A DNA stretch of 34,962 nt from Candidatus Poribacteria bacterium (GCA_016866785.1 VGLH01000030.1:1-34962); one strand, 5' to 3'. Numbered from the stretch's first letter, positions 16,978 to 25,594 are shown. Made by a program: numbers and translations. The notes: generated by a model from the letters alone, not told the origin.

Positions 16978-17008
16978 GGACAGTGACCTCCTCATCGACT
17001 CATGCGAG

Positions 17009-17800
17009 CTATGGGCGAATGCGCGAGCTGATCCCAGGAATGCCGGACCACCCGCGCAGCGTGGCAACGAGCTTGCCGAACACGCGGATGGGCGCTTCGA
17101 TGCGAACCGGGATTCGCCGCTCGTCCGCCGTGATCCACACGGAGAAGCCGTCGGATGCCTGGAGGCGGAGGGTCTTGACGCGACCCAGCGGCGCAGGAGC
17201 GGTGTAGTACTCGTAGCGGAGCACGTCGACGGCGACGTCGAAGAGACGGGTTCCGGTGAAGAACGTGTACTCGTACCGCACGCCGGGTACAAGGTCCTTC
17301 GTGCGCAGGTAGTAGACCATCGAGAGCTCATCGAGCACGCCTTGCGGCATCTTGCGGTCGCGTTGTTCCCGCTTCCCATCTCGCCAGACGGTCGCTGTGT
17401 TGAGATCGCGGTCGAAAGCGACGGAGAAGTCGCCGCGATAGGAGCGGTCCTCGATCAGCTTCTCGTATCGCGTCGGCAGCATCGTTGCCGCCGAAATGTA
17501 GCTGACCTTCCGATCCTTGAAGTGGTAGACCTTGTCGAGGAGCGGCGAAGGAGCCGCATCCGAGACGAGGCGCAGCACGCGCTCGCCCCCGACGCTCGGC
17601 TGGGCTGTCACGTCGAGGCTCTGTGTGCCAGCGGAGAGCCTGCCGAGCTTCACGTCGTAGACCAGGCTCTCTCCCGCTCGCACCGGCATCGGCTCTAAGA
17701 ACGGAGCGGCGTCGAGGGGATGCGCATCTGCTCCGAGCGCCGAGAGAGCGAGCCAAGTGCAGAGGATCGTGAGGTATCTGTTGGCAATGGTGCGACGCAT
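17009..17800 (-). CDS. DUF3108-family exported protein
   Basis: The 263-residue protein begins at ATG 17800 with a signal peptide (Arg/Asn-rich start, hydrophobic 10-22, cut near ADA-H). The body matches the DUF3108 pattern: AGESLVYDVKLGRLSAGT (residues 42-59), alternating beta strands, a LDELSMVYYLRTKDL segment (157-170), and a late SDGFSVWITADERRIPVRIE strand pair (217-234). Family members are periplasmic or outer-membrane-facing beta-rich proteins of unknown function, often near lipid or envelope genes. The start lacks a clear ribosome site. Upstream the frame stays open through the lipoprotein gene, but that part has no signal peptide and is a shadow. It is probably cotranscribed with the amidohydrolase. 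Confidence 0.85.
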   Translation of the reverse strand: MRRTIANRYLTILCTWLALSALGADAHPLDAAPFLEPMPVRAGESLVYDVKLGRLSAGTQSLDVTAQPSVGGERVLRLVSDAAPSPLLDKVYHFKDRKVSYISAATMLPTRYEKLIEDRSYRGDFSVAFDRDLNTATVWRDGKREQRDRKMPQGVLDELSMVYYLRTKDLVPGVRYEYTFFTGTRLFDVAVDVLRYEYYTAPAPLGRVKTLRLQASDGFSVWITADERRIPVRIEAPIRVFGKLVATLRGWSGIPGISSRIRP

Positions 17801-17821
17801 GTCTGAACCCAGCGGGGTGTG

Positions 17822-17848
17822 GAGCGCCGCCGATGATCGACGGCGCTC
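17822..17848 (-). terminator. Strong intergenic hairpin between the lipoprotein and DUF3108 genes
   Basis: GAGCGCCG (17822-17829) pairs with CGGCGCTC (17841-17848). Inside, CGAT (17831-17834) pairs with ATCG (17836-17839) around one base, leaving a single C/A mismatch. It starts 12 bases past the lipoprotein stop and lies before the DUF3108 start. There is no T-run, so it could be a Rho-independent-like attenuator, an mRNA-stabilising stem or a protein site rather than a classical terminator. Confidence 0.4.
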
Positions 17849-17859
17849 GCTCCTTGCGG

Positions 17860-18750
17860 TTAGCGCTTCGCCGGACGACCGCGAGTGACCGATGCCGGCG
17901 CGATACCAGGAGCCAAGTCCGTGTTGTCTCGCTGGAGCTGGTATGCCCAATCGAACGTCAAAGCCTCTTCCGAGACGCGGCGCACGCGGATCTTGGCGTA
18001 GTGTCCGTCAGGCGTGTAGAACGCGTAGGCATGTCCTTCGAGCATCTCGGTGGCAATCGTCGTATAGCCGCGCACGGGCGCGACGTCGACGTCGGTCATG
18101 TCCTCGCGATACCCGAGGTCTTGCATGAACAGGTCGTCGTGATCGGAGTAGAGGTAGGCGATGTTGACCTCGGTGTCGAAGCCGAAGAAGACGTCGAGAT
18201 CGCGGTCCAGGAGGTCATCGCCGTTGCGGTCCCAATGGGTCGCCCCGCTGTTGGCGCGGCTGAAGGAGAACCCGGATCGTGACGGATTCAGCCTGAAGTT
18301 CGAGAGCGTCACGCTGAAGCCCTCCGGTCTCGGCGTGTCCTCGACCGTCTCCGGGCTGAACGCGCTCGAGTGCCCGCTCCGGTCGAACGCGAGGACGGCG
18401 TAGAAGTACGTCGTGCCGTTCCGAACGTCGCGATCGACATACTCCGTGACATGGGAATCGACCGTGGCGATCCGGCGATAGTCCTCACGGGCATCGCGGC
18501 TGCGCCAGACTTCGTAGCCGTCGAGGTCCTTTTCGCCGTTGGCGTACCAGCGGATGATGACCTCGTTGTCGCCGCTGACGGAGTAGACGCCTCGCGGAGC
18601 GGCAGGGGCTTCGTCGTCTCCCTCGTCGGTGACATCGACGAAGCACCCGGTTCCCACGAAGCCGATGAGGATCGTCAGACCCAGCGCGATCCATCCCGAC
18701 ACGACGCCTTGACGCCAGCCCGTATGCATACGGTGCGTATTGGCTTCCAT
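17860..18750 (-). CDS. Fibronectin type III lipoprotein
   Basis: The 296-residue protein starts at ATG 18750 with an AGGA site six bases upstream. A transmembrane-type stretch (about 18-35) ends VGTGC, so Cys36 is a likely lipidation site. The -3 position is Gly rather than Leu, a weaker lipobox. An acidic spacer follows. Residues about 52-140 form one Fn3 domain: APRGVYSVSGDNEVIIRW, then LDGYEVWRS, then TTYFYAVLAFDRSG. The rest (145-296) is a beta-rich domain of unknown type with an Asp-rich stretch (WDRNGDDLLDRDLDVFFG) and the aromatic-rich YAFYTPDGHYAKIRV. It is predicted to sit on the periplasmic or outer surface. No enzymatic motif is visible. Confidence 0.83.
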   Translation of the reverse strand: MEANTHRMHTGWRQGVVSGWIALGLTILIGFVGTGCFVDVTDEGDDEAPAAPRGVYSVSGDNEVIIRWYANGEKDLDGYEVWRSRDAREDYRRIATVDSHVTEYVDRDVRNGTTYFYAVLAFDRSGHSSAFSPETVEDTPRPEGFSVTLSNFRLNPSRSGFSFSRANSGATHWDRNGDDLLDRDLDVFFGFDTEVNIAYLYSDHDDLFMQDLGYREDMTDVDVAPVRGYTTIATEMLEGHAYAFYTPDGHYAKIRVRRVSEEALTFDWAYQLQRDNTDLAPGIAPASVTRGRPAKR

Positions 18751-18806
18751 AGCGTTCCTAGTCCTATTCTGGGATCAGTCCCGGTCTGGCGGACACAGGA
18801 CGCGAC

Positions 18807-19481
18807 CTAGGGCAGCGGCACGTTCACGATCCCTAGCGTCTGCGCTGCCCACAGGATGGCGAGTCCGGAAAACAGCGGTATCGTCAGATTGTCGTTGATC
18901 CGCAGGGGCAGCAGCTCTGCGAGCGTCGCGGCGATGGCTCCCGACAGCGCCAACCGGACGCCGATGCTCCAATCGGGCTTCACCTGCCAGAACAGCAGCA
19001 GTCCCAGCCCGAAGCAGGCGATGAAGCACGCCAAGCTGCCCTCAAGGCTCTTCCGAGCGAAGAGGCGAATCTTGCCAATCGCGGTCCCGACAAGCGCCGC
19101 AGCGAAGTCCCCGAAGATGAGGAACAGCATCGCGGCGATGGCGATTGACGGACTGAACAACGCAACCGCGAGAAACGATCCGAGCAAGTAGTAGCCTGCG
19201 CCGGTCACGCCACGGAACTCGTCGGCGCGGAGCATCCAACCGAACGTCTGCGCGAAGAGGCGATTCAGCTTCGGATCAGCCAGCCGTACCCATTCGAGCG
19301 CGAAGTAGACGACCGTCATCGCGCCGAGGATGGCTGCCGCAACGGGACGCGAGACCCAGTGCGCGTCCGTTCCCGGGATTCGGAGCTTGAGACCGAGGTA
19401 GTAGAGCAACGGGATCACCAGCCCGGATGCGTGTAATCCCTTGCGTCGGAGCTCTCGGATCAAGCGTCGAACGCGCTGCAT
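18807..19481 (-). CDS. Diacylglycerol/polyprenol kinase-family membrane protein (SEC59/DGK1-like)
   Basis: The 224-residue protein has about six or seven predicted membrane helices. Family landmarks are KGLHAS near the N-terminus (His17), an acidic residue in FALEW (Glu63), the G-GYYLLG segment (92-101), GDFAAALVG-IGK (124-137), KSLEGS (144-149) and INDNLTIPL (195-203). These match the CTP-dependent dolichol/diacylglycerol kinase and CDP-archaeol-like superfamily, which phosphorylates isoprenoid or lipid alcohols with CTP or makes CDP-lipids. The exact substrate is open. ATG 19481 is preceded by GAAGG. The gene is 73 bases after the Tm-1-like gene and 56 before the lipoprotein. Confidence 0.85.
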   Translation of the reverse strand: MQRVRRLIRELRRKGLHASGLVIPLLYYLGLKLRIPGTDAHWVSRPVAAAILGAMTVVYFALEWVRLADPKLNRLFAQTFGWMLRADEFRGVTGAGYYLLGSFLAVALFSPSIAIAAMLFLIFGDFAAALVGTAIGKIRLFARKSLEGSLACFIACFGLGLLLFWQVKPDWSIGVRLALSGAIAATLAELLPLRINDNLTIPLFSGLAILWAAQTLGIVNVPLP

Positions 19482-19554
19482 ATCGCCCTTCGATTCCTTG
19501 TCGATTCAGCGCGGCGGAGATGCGCGAATCTGCCTCAAGAACGCCCGCGCAAAG

Positions 19555-20787
19555 TCAGGCGTTGACGCCGCTGCCGTCGCGCAGTGCCTCGATGAGGGCG
19601 TTCGCCGCCGCCTCTGCGAACGCATCGTCGTTGATGTGGGCGTCCATTTCGATAACTCGGACGCGGGATCCGGCTGCTGTCCGCAGATGAGCCAGCAAAG
19701 CCGCGTCCGCGTCGGCGTCGTGGAACGGTTTGCCTTCGGCATCGATGGCGGAGACGCCCCGCGCCGGATGGAGATACGTCACGCAGCCTGTCGCTGTGTT
19801 CAGCTTCCTGCCGATCAGGTCGCCCAGGGCGGCGTTCTCTTCGGCGGTCGTTCGCATCAGCGTCACGTTCGGGTTGTGCTGGTAGAACCGGCGTCCCGCG
19901 AACCGACTGGGAACCGTGTCCGGGCTGCCGAAGTTCACCATGTCGAGCGCCCCGGGCGCGACCACCTGCGGGATGCCTAGCTTCCCCGCGACTTCGAGTC
20001 GCTCAGGACCAGCGGAGAGCGACCCGCCGACCAACTCGTCGGCGAGCTCCGTCGTCGTGATGTCGAGCACGCCACGGATGAAGCCGCCCCGGATCAGGTC
20101 CTCCATCGCTCTACCGCCGGTTCCCGTCGCGTGGAACACGAGCACTTCGTAGCCCGCCGCTTCGAGCACGGCGCGAGCCTTCGTGACACAGGGCGTCGTC
20201 ACGCCGAACATCGTCGCCGCCAGTAGCGGGCGGTCGCCGGCGCTCTCGGTTCGGGGTGTCTGCACCATCCCGGCAATCGCCGCCGCCGCGTTCTCGAAGA
20301 CTCGCCGCGAAACGCTGTTGACGCCGGAGATGTCCACGACGGAGTACATCACGGCGACGTCCTTGGAGCCGATGTAGGGTCCCATGTTCCCCGACGCGAT
20401 GGTGGAGACCATCAGCTTCGGGACGCCGACCGGCAGCGCGCGCATCGCGGACGTGCCGATGGTCGTTCCGGCGGAACCGCCGAGCGACACGACCCCATGA
20501 ATCGCGCCCTCCGCGTGGAGACGTTCCGCGACGACCGCGACGCCAGCCGCCATCGCCGTGACGCTCTTGCCGCGATCCGCCTCGGCGCGTAGCGCGGAGA
20601 GCGACGTGCCCGCAGCCTCAGCGACGGTTCCGGCGCTGACAGCAGGTTCGAACAGTGGGTCGCCGACGATCCCGACGTTGATGACGCAGGTCGCGACGCC
20701 CAGAGCCTCGGCGCGCTCCTTCAGGAACTGGAGCTCGGGGCCCTTCGTGTCGAGCGTGCCGACGATGGCGACGACAGGACGATCCAT
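19555..20787 (-). CDS. Tm-1-like ATP-binding (UPF0261) protein
   Basis: The 410-residue protein starts at ATG 20787 with GGAGG eight bases upstream. It shows family hallmarks in order: VAIVGTLDTKGPE (residues 6-18), GVVSLGGSAGTT (98-109), PKLMVSTIASGN (123-134), VFHATGTGGRAMEDL (217-231), LDITTTELADEL-GG (241-255) and the C-terminal GVSAIDAEGKPFHD segment. Tm-1-like N-domains bind ATP, and the plant homologue blocks tobamovirus replication. In bacteria the family is usually found next to sugar or amino-acid catabolic genes and its reaction is not settled. Here it lies 29 bases after the Gfo/Idh gene, so joint expression is likely. Length is complete for the family. Confidence 0.93.
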   Translation of the reverse strand: MDRPVVAIVGTLDTKGPELQFLKERAEALGVATCVINVGIVGDPLFEPAVSAGTVAEAAGTSLSALRAEADRGKSVTAMAAGVAVVAERLHAEGAIHGVVSLGGSAGTTIGTSAMRALPVGVPKLMVSTIASGNMGPYIGSKDVAVMYSVVDISGVNSVSRRVFENAAAAIAGMVQTPRTESAGDRPLLAATMFGVTTPCVTKARAVLEAAGYEVLVFHATGTGGRAMEDLIRGGFIRGVLDITTTELADELVGGSLSAGPERLEVAGKLGIPQVVAPGALDMVNFGSPDTVPSRFAGRRFYQHNPNVTLMRTTAEENAALGDLIGRKLNTATGCVTYLHPARGVSAIDAEGKPFHDADADAALLAHLRTAAGSRVRVIEMDAHINDDAFAEAAANALIEALRDGSGVNA

Positions 20788-20816
20788 CTTGGCTTCCTCC
20801 GCCGATGGAACGAGGA

Positions 20817-21770
20817 TCAGCGCTTCGGCCCGATGCCCTCGAGACGGTCGACGAGATCGGACGTATGGACGACGTCGCGGATGTCGCTGATGGGAGTCTT
20901 GCCCTCGCGGACGCACTCGACGAAATGCTCGTGCATGGTCAGGACGCCCTCGTAGCGGTCGCCGTCGTTCGGTTCTCCGCCGCCCAAGGTCGCGCCCGAC
21001 ACGACGCGCGGCGGCTGGTTATCCGCCAATATCTCGATCTGCTCGGGAATGCGCATGTAGCACCCGACGCCGTAGCCGTGGAGCTCCGACCGCAACACGC
21101 GCCCGCCCGAAGATCGGTTCCCCAGAACGATCCCCGTGCAGTTGTTGGCGAACCGGATCATGCCCGTGTAGCAGTTCCGCCAGTCGGCGTTATGGCAGTC
21201 CTGATACGCCGTCACTTCGGTGACCTCGCTCTGCGCCATGTAGCGGACGAGATCGACGACGTGGCAGACGTCGTTCCAGAGGGTCGTCGTCTCGCCGTCG
21301 CTACGGCTGATGAGCTTGTGGAACTCCCCGACGGCGAGCGTCGCGGGTCCGCGTTCTGCGACCAGACGCATCGCCTCGCGCGTGACCGCCGAATAGCGGC
21401 GCTGGTAGCCGACCATGCAGTAGACGCCGTTCGCCTCGGCCGCTTCCTTCATCGCCCAGGTCTCGTCGCTCGTCTTCCCCGGGGGCTTCTCGATGAAGAT
21501 GTGCTTGCCGGCGTTCAGGCAATCGAGCGCTGGCTGGATGAGCCACCGCTCGTTCATGACGCAGTAGACGATGTCGAGCTCGACCTCGTCGAGCAGCTTC
21601 CGGTGATCCGTGAACTGGCGCGGAATGCCGTAGCGCTCGACGACACTCTTCATGCGCGCTTCATCGAGCTCGCAGACCGCCTCGACCTTCACATCCGGCA
21701 GGCGGTGCACGTTCGGGTAGTGCGCTCCCTGAGATCGTCCTCCGGCTCCGATGAATGCTGCCTTGAGCAT
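20817..21770 (-). CDS. Gfo/Idh/MocA-family oxidoreductase
   Basis: The 317-residue NAD(P)-dependent oxidoreductase has an N-terminal Rossmann fold with AFIGAGGRSQGAH (residues 5-17), the signature EKPPGKT (94-100) and the conserved GYQRRY (121-126). The catalytic helix NDVCHVVDLVRY (166-177) carries the Asp and His common to the family. Members oxidise or epimerise sugars, inositols and sugar acids, and the substrate is not readable. ATG 21770 was chosen because GGAGGAG lies six bases upstream; a second in-frame start 15 bases earlier is less well placed. The Tm-1-like gene starts 29 bases after its stop. An 80-base gap with a hairpin separates it from the upstream phosphoesterase gene. Confidence 0.95.
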   Translation of the reverse strand: MLKAAFIGAGGRSQGAHYPNVHRLPDVKVEAVCELDEARMKSVVERYGIPRQFTDHRKLLDEVELDIVYCVMNERWLIQPALDCLNAGKHIFIEKPPGKTSDETWAMKEAAEANGVYCMVGYQRRYSAVTREAMRLVAERGPATLAVGEFHKLISRSDGETTTLWNDVCHVVDLVRYMAQSEVTEVTAYQDCHNADWRNCYTGMIRFANNCTGIVLGNRSSGGRVLRSELHGYGVGCYMRIPEQIEILADNQPPRVVSGATLGGGEPNDGDRYEGVLTMHEHFVECVREGKTPISDIRDVVHTSDLVDRLEGIGPKR

Positions 21771-21813
21771 GTCAGTCTCCTCCACGTCTGTTCGTCGCCC
21801 TGTTCGACCGCAC

Positions 21814-21834
21814 GGGCGACCCGACGGGTCGCCC
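21814..21834. repeat. Perfect 9-bp inverted repeat, REP-like intergenic hairpin
   Basis: GGGCGACCC (21814-21822), three bases, then GGGTCGCCC (21826-21834) form a perfect palindromic stem between the phosphoesterase and Gfo/Idh genes. Flanking bases (CTAGGGG when read on the minus strand) resemble the GTAGGGGCGACC-type intergenic palindromes scattered in several bacterial genomes. There is no T-tract. It could reduce read-through, protect mRNA ends or be a mobile palindromic repeat copy. Confidence 0.6.
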
Positions 21835-21850
21835 CTAGCGATTGGTCAAC

Positions 21851-24409
21851 CTAGTCATCGTCGTCGCTGCCGTCCAGCGCCAGACCGAGCGCCTTCAGAC
21901 CCGTCCCATGGGCTCCGGCAAAGTGCGCCGGATACGGTTCGTCTCCCTTGACGGAATGCCACAGGATGCGGTTCAGCGTGTTCTCGTCGGCGCGGTCGAA
22001 CTCGTCGAAGCGTTCCTGCAAGCTGCGTTCCGCCCAATACTTGGCAGGACCTCGCAACGACCCGGTCGCTGGATTCATCTCATCCAACGGAACCGTGTTC
22101 GGACGCACGCGGTACGGGGCGAGATCGGGCTCCGACGTGAAGCACGCCGACATCACCGGCGACAGCGCGTCCATCTGGTTCAGCGGCGGGATGCCGAGAA
22201 TGCGCGCCATCGTGTGGAGAACCGATGTCTGGTTGTAGAACTCGCTGACGACGGCTCCCCGCCGCGTGTAGGGACTGACCACGAGACCGATGGATCGGTG
22301 CCCATCGACATGGTCGAACCCCGCCTGCGGATCGTCCTCGACGACGAAGATGCAGGTCGTTGCCCAGAACCGGCTCTTCGATACCCCCTCCACGATCCGT
22401 CCCAGCGCGAGATCATTGTCCGCGACCTGGGCGCGTGGCGTTGGCGCTCCGGGAGACGTCCCTGTCGTGTGATCGCTTGGGAGGTAGACGATGGTCATCG
22501 ACGGGAGGTCGCCGGATGCCTCGAACCCCTTCAGTTCCCTCAGGAACACGTCGGCGCGTAGCACGTCGGGGATTCTCATGTTCCAGCCGGGGTAGTCGCG
22601 GCTGCTGTACTTGCGCAGCCGGTCGATCCCGATGTTCTGGTCGAACCGGATCGCGCCCTTGCCGCTCACGTAGTCGGCGTAGATATCGGCGAAGCTGGCG
22701 TCTCTTGGCACAGGCTCGGAGTAGTCCATCTCGCCGTAGTTGCGGAACGACAGACCGTGCATCAGCACGCTGTCCCAGATGAACCCGGTGGACGAGTAGG
22801 TGAGTGGATCGTCGCCGAACGTGTAGCTGCGCGTGAAGCCGCCGAACGACTTCTCCAGGTGATCGGTCACGTTACCTTCCGTTGCCCACGAGTGCCCGTC
22901 GGCGGAGTTGACGCCGTTGCAGTAGAAGTTGTCCAGCAGGACGAACTCCTCGGCGAGGGCGTGGTGGTTCGGGGTGACCTCCCTGCCGAAGATGCAGAGC
23001 GACGGGTCGCCGTTTCCCTGAGGCAAGTCACCGAACACCTGGTCGTACGTCCGGTTCTCCTTGATGACGTAGATGACGTGCTCAAAGACGGACGGCTCGC
23101 CGACGCGCTCCGGCACGGGAACCGGCGGAACCTCGGAGTTGCTGCGCTCCCACGCGCGTAGTATCTGCGGAACGCGCGAGTCTGCCTTGACCTGTGCGGT
23201 GTACGTCGCGAGTTCGTCAGTAGAGGGCAATGACACGCGACTCACGGTCCCTAAGTGCCAGTAGACGCTCCAGCCCGAGCCCTCCTGCTTGCGGCTCCGG
23301 GAACCAAGCCCCTTCACGTTGGCGATGAAGAGCTCGTCGCCGTCGATGGCGACCGCGCCGGGATACCACGCGGTTGGGATGAAGCCCCGCACGGCGCTGG
23401 GGCTTCCGAGCTCGATGACGGCGACGGCGTTGTTCCCGGCGTTCGCGGTGTAGAGAACGGTTCCGTCGGCGCTCAAAGCGAGCGCGTTCGTCGCGCTGCC
23501 GAACGGCAGCGAGGGGTCGGGCCGTATCGAGATGGTCTCGACCACCGTCCGCGCGGCCGTGTCGATGACGCTCACCGTGTCCGAGTTGGCGTTGGCGACG
23601 TAGAGCCGGGAGCCATCCGGTGACAAGACGATGTCCGAGGGATGCAAGCCTGTCGCGATCTGAGCGATCTCTGCGCCGCTGGCTAGGTCGATGACAGAGA
23701 GCGTGCCGCTGGACGCGACGCCGCGCTCATCGACGAGCGTCGGGGAACCAGCCGAGGGAGCCGTTCTCTCGCCTTCGGCAGGTCTGCGTCCGCCCCAGTT
23801 GGAGACGTACGCCGTCGAGCCGTCCGGCGACAGGACGACATCGAACGGCGCGATCCCGACGGGTATCTCGCGGACGAGCGATCCAGAGGAGAGATCGACG
23901 ACGCCCAGCGAGTTGTTCCGGGACAGGCAGATGTACGCGGTCTGCTCGTCTGACGACAGCGCAATGCCGCACGGATGGGAGCTCCCACCGTCGGAGCCCG
24001 GCAAACGGATCTTCCGCGCCCACTGCATGTCGCCGCCATCGAAGGGCACGGCTTCGTAGAGCATGTCCTGCGCCGTCGTCAGGAAAACGCGGCTTCCGTC
24101 GCGGCTCACGGCGATGCCGTGCATCGACCCGCCGCCGGACTCGAACGCGAGCTCCTGCCAAACGCTCCAGTCGTGCAGGTCGATCTGGACGAGTCCCCGG
24201 TTGTCCTTGGCCCACACTTTGGAGCCCCGCCGATCCACGACGAGGTCAACGGGTCTGCCGCCGAACTCGACGGACCTCCCAGCCGGACGGATGATCTGGC
24301 TCGTCGCGACGACGTGGGACCCGTCCTCGCGTTGCCCGACGACGAGCTCCGGGTCGTCGGCTCTCACGACAAGCGCCAAGAACAGCCAGAGGAACGCCAG
24401 ATGGCGCAT
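21851..24409 (-). CDS. YncE-like beta-propeller fused to alkaline phosphatase-like phosphoesterase
   Basis: The 852-residue exported protein has a signal peptide at 1-17 (cut near VRA-DD). Residues about 45-400 form a YVTN/YncE beta-propeller with repeated LSPDGS-LYV-N and VSVIDTA-type blades (for example 192-206, 262-284, 312-333). Residues about 440-760 match the phosphoesterase (acid phosphatase/phospholipase C) family: VIYVIKENRTYDQVFGDL (445-462), NFYCNGVNSADGHSWATEG (494-512), YLPSDHTTG (642-650), VVEDDPQAGFDHVDGHRS (689-706) and the VSPYTRRG loop. This two-domain architecture is known in planctomycetes and other environmental bacteria, and its substrate is unclear. ATG 24409 lies four bases past the ThuA-like stop with AAGGA upstream. 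An open frame further upstream is a shadow of that gene. Confidence 0.93.
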   Translation of the reverse strand: MRHLAFLWLFLALVVRADDPELVVGQREDGSHVVATSQIIRPAGRSVEFGGRPVDLVVDRRGSKVWAKDNRGLVQIDLHDWSVWQELAFESGGGSMHGIAVSRDGSRVFLTTAQDMLYEAVPFDGGDMQWARKIRLPGSDGGSSHPCGIALSSDEQTAYICLSRNNSLGVVDLSSGSLVREIPVGIAPFDVVLSPDGSTAYVSNWGGRRPAEGERTAPSAGSPTLVDERGVASSGTLSVIDLASGAEIAQIATGLHPSDIVLSPDGSRLYVANANSDTVSVIDTAARTVVETISIRPDPSLPFGSATNALALSADGTVLYTANAGNNAVAVIELGSPSAVRGFIPTAWYPGAVAIDGDELFIANVKGLGSRSRKQEGSGWSVYWHLGTVSRVSLPSTDELATYTAQVKADSRVPQILRAWERSNSEVPPVPVPERVGEPSVFEHVIYVIKENRTYDQVFGDLPQGNGDPSLCIFGREVTPNHHALAEEFVLLDNFYCNGVNSADGHSWATEGNVTDHLEKSFGGFTRSYTFGDDPLTYSSTGFIWDSVLMHGLSFRNYGEMDYSEPVPRDASFADIYADYVSGKGAIRFDQNIGIDRLRKYSSRDYPGWNMRIPDVLRADVFLRELKGFEASGDLPSMTIVYLPSDHTTGTSPGAPTPRAQVADNDLALGRIVEGVSKSRFWATTCIFVVEDDPQAGFDHVDGHRSIGLVVSPYTRRGAVVSEFYNQTSVLHTMARILGIPPLNQMDALSPVMSACFTSEPDLAPYRVRPNTVPLDEMNPATGSLRGPAKYWAERSLQERFDEFDRADENTLNRILWHSVKGDEPYPAHFAGAHGTGLKALGLALDGSDDDD

Positions 24410-24413
24410 GCGC

Positions 24414-25052
24414 CTATATCCTTCCGCCCGCCCAGAGGACGCCGTTCGCCAGCAATCGGAGGAAGTCCGGCGCGTCGCTGAAGTCCTTCTGGTGACCCAG
24501 CGACGTGTAGAAGACGCGTCCGCCGTTGTGGAAGCGCGTCCAGGCGACCGGCTCCACGTGCTCCGGCGTCGAGCCGTTGAGCAGTAGCACCGTGCCGGGA
24601 GCCAGCGGCGTGTTCTTGTAGAGGCTCCCGTGGCTGTCGAACGCCGACACGCCTTCGAGGATCGGGTGATCTGCTGCGCGTTCGACGCGGCAGACGGAAC
24701 CCGTGCCGTAGTGGCCCTGATAGTTGCCTCCCAGCACCTGTCTGTCGAAGACGAGCCAGTTCTGGAACGCATGGCTCGCCGTACGCACGCCGACGATGGG
24801 CCGTCCGGCGTCGCAGTAGGCGATGAACCGGTCGAGCTGGGCACCTGCCGTGTTCAGCCGCCTCGTAAAGACGAGGAGCACGTCGCAGTCGTCGATGGGG
24901 GAGAGGTCGCGGTCGTCGTCCTCGTTGGCGTAGACGATGACGTTCGTATCGATGGGGAACCGGCCGTCGATGTGCTCTGCGAAGAGCTGGAGCGATTGTT
25001 GCGCGTCGTACTCGAACGAGCCGGAGATCATGCAGAGCTTGAGGTTCGGCAT
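24414..25052 (-). CDS. ThuA-like domain protein
   Basis: This 212-residue protein has the glutamine-amidotransferase-like fold of the ThuA family: LKLCMISGSFEYDA at the start, CDVLLVFTRR (strand and turn), GRPIVGVRTASHAFQNW (the characteristic helix-turn with His), GGNYQGHYG, then HPILEGV and the C-terminal TSLGH-DF. ThuA proteins accompany trehalose and other sugar use, and the exact reaction is unproven. Two in-frame ATGs are six bases apart (25058 and 25052). The second is chosen because AGGA lies five bases before it. The next gene starts four bases after its stop, implying coupled translation. It is the first minus-strand gene of the divergent region. Confidence 0.92.
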   Translation of the reverse strand: MPNLKLCMISGSFEYDAQQSLQLFAEHIDGRFPIDTNVIVYANEDDDRDLSPIDDCDVLLVFTRRLNTAGAQLDRFIAYCDAGRPIVGVRTASHAFQNWLVFDRQVLGGNYQGHYGTGSVCRVERAADHPILEGVSAFDSHGSLYKNTPLAPGTVLLLNGSTPEHVEPVAWTRFHNGGRVFYTSLGHQKDFSDAPDFLRLLANGVLWAGGRI

Positions 25053-25209
25053 GGGCATCCTACGGGCTGCGCGTCACGCGCCGACGCGCTCACTTGCGCG
25101 TGGAACCGCTTGCGGTGCGACGCAGGATACAACGATTCCGCGACTGCGTCACGTTGGCGTGCGACCGTGCCAGGCATCGGCTACACTGTCGCGTGATCGG
25201 AGCCCGCTC
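25053..25209. promoter_or_regulatory. Divergent promoter region
   Basis: This is the only place where the gene direction diverges, so promoters for both sides should lie here. On the minus strand GTGACG (25152-25147) and TATCCT (25129-25124) are separated by 17 bases, each matching 4 of 6 consensus positions, and could serve the ThuA-like gene. On the + strand TACACT (25182-25187) could be a -10 box for the small membrane protein, but no good -35 stands at the right distance. No clear operator palindrome for a copper regulator was seen. Confidence 0.3.
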
Positions 25210-25569
25210 GTGCGCGACTTCGTCCCGAGCCTGATCGTCCTCGCTGTCGGCTTGGTCTCCCTGTGGCTTCCAGCAGGCCGAGCGCCCGCGCCGACATGGC
25301 TCGTCGCCATGGGTTTTGGCGTTTTGGCGATGCAGTCTGCCCTGCTGGCGCGCCGCGTGGGAAGCGAGCGGCGGCCGTCTGAGCGACCGCAGCGAGAGCT
25401 CGACCGCGAACCGACGCCCACACGCGAACGTGCCCAGGAAGCCGCCCCTCCAGTGGAGGAACGAGGCGACGCAGAACCTGACCTCGACAACGAGGCGGTT
25501 CCCGACGAAGAGGACGACACACGCCTACTCGACGCATTTGGGCTGCGCATCGATGAACCGGAACGCTGA
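25210..25569 (+). CDS. Small two-helix membrane protein with charged tail
   Basis: The 119-residue protein starts at GTG 25210 with GGAG seven bases upstream. Two hydrophobic segments (about 4-21 and 29-47) are separated by a short Pro/Arg/Ala turn. The remaining 70 residues are very polar: first Arg/Glu-rich, then strongly acidic (for example DLDNEAVPDEEDD). It has no Cys or His and no family is recognised. It ends 25 bases before the copZ-like gene, so it may belong to the copper operon, but nothing in the sequence shows metal binding. Function unknown. Confidence 0.65.
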   Translation: MRDFVPSLIVLAVGLVSLWLPAGRAPAPTWLVAMGFGVLAMQSALLARRVGSERRPSERPQRELDREPTPTRERAQEAAPPVEERGDAEPDLDNEAVPDEEDDTRLLDAFGLRIDEPER

Positions 25570-25594
25570 GTTTACCTGACCAGGAGGTCAACCC

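Noticed and set aside
25154-25187. TTGGCG / TACACT as a + strand promoter
   Set aside because: The boxes are 22 bases apart, too far for a sigma-70 promoter. The TACACT box alone is weak evidence.
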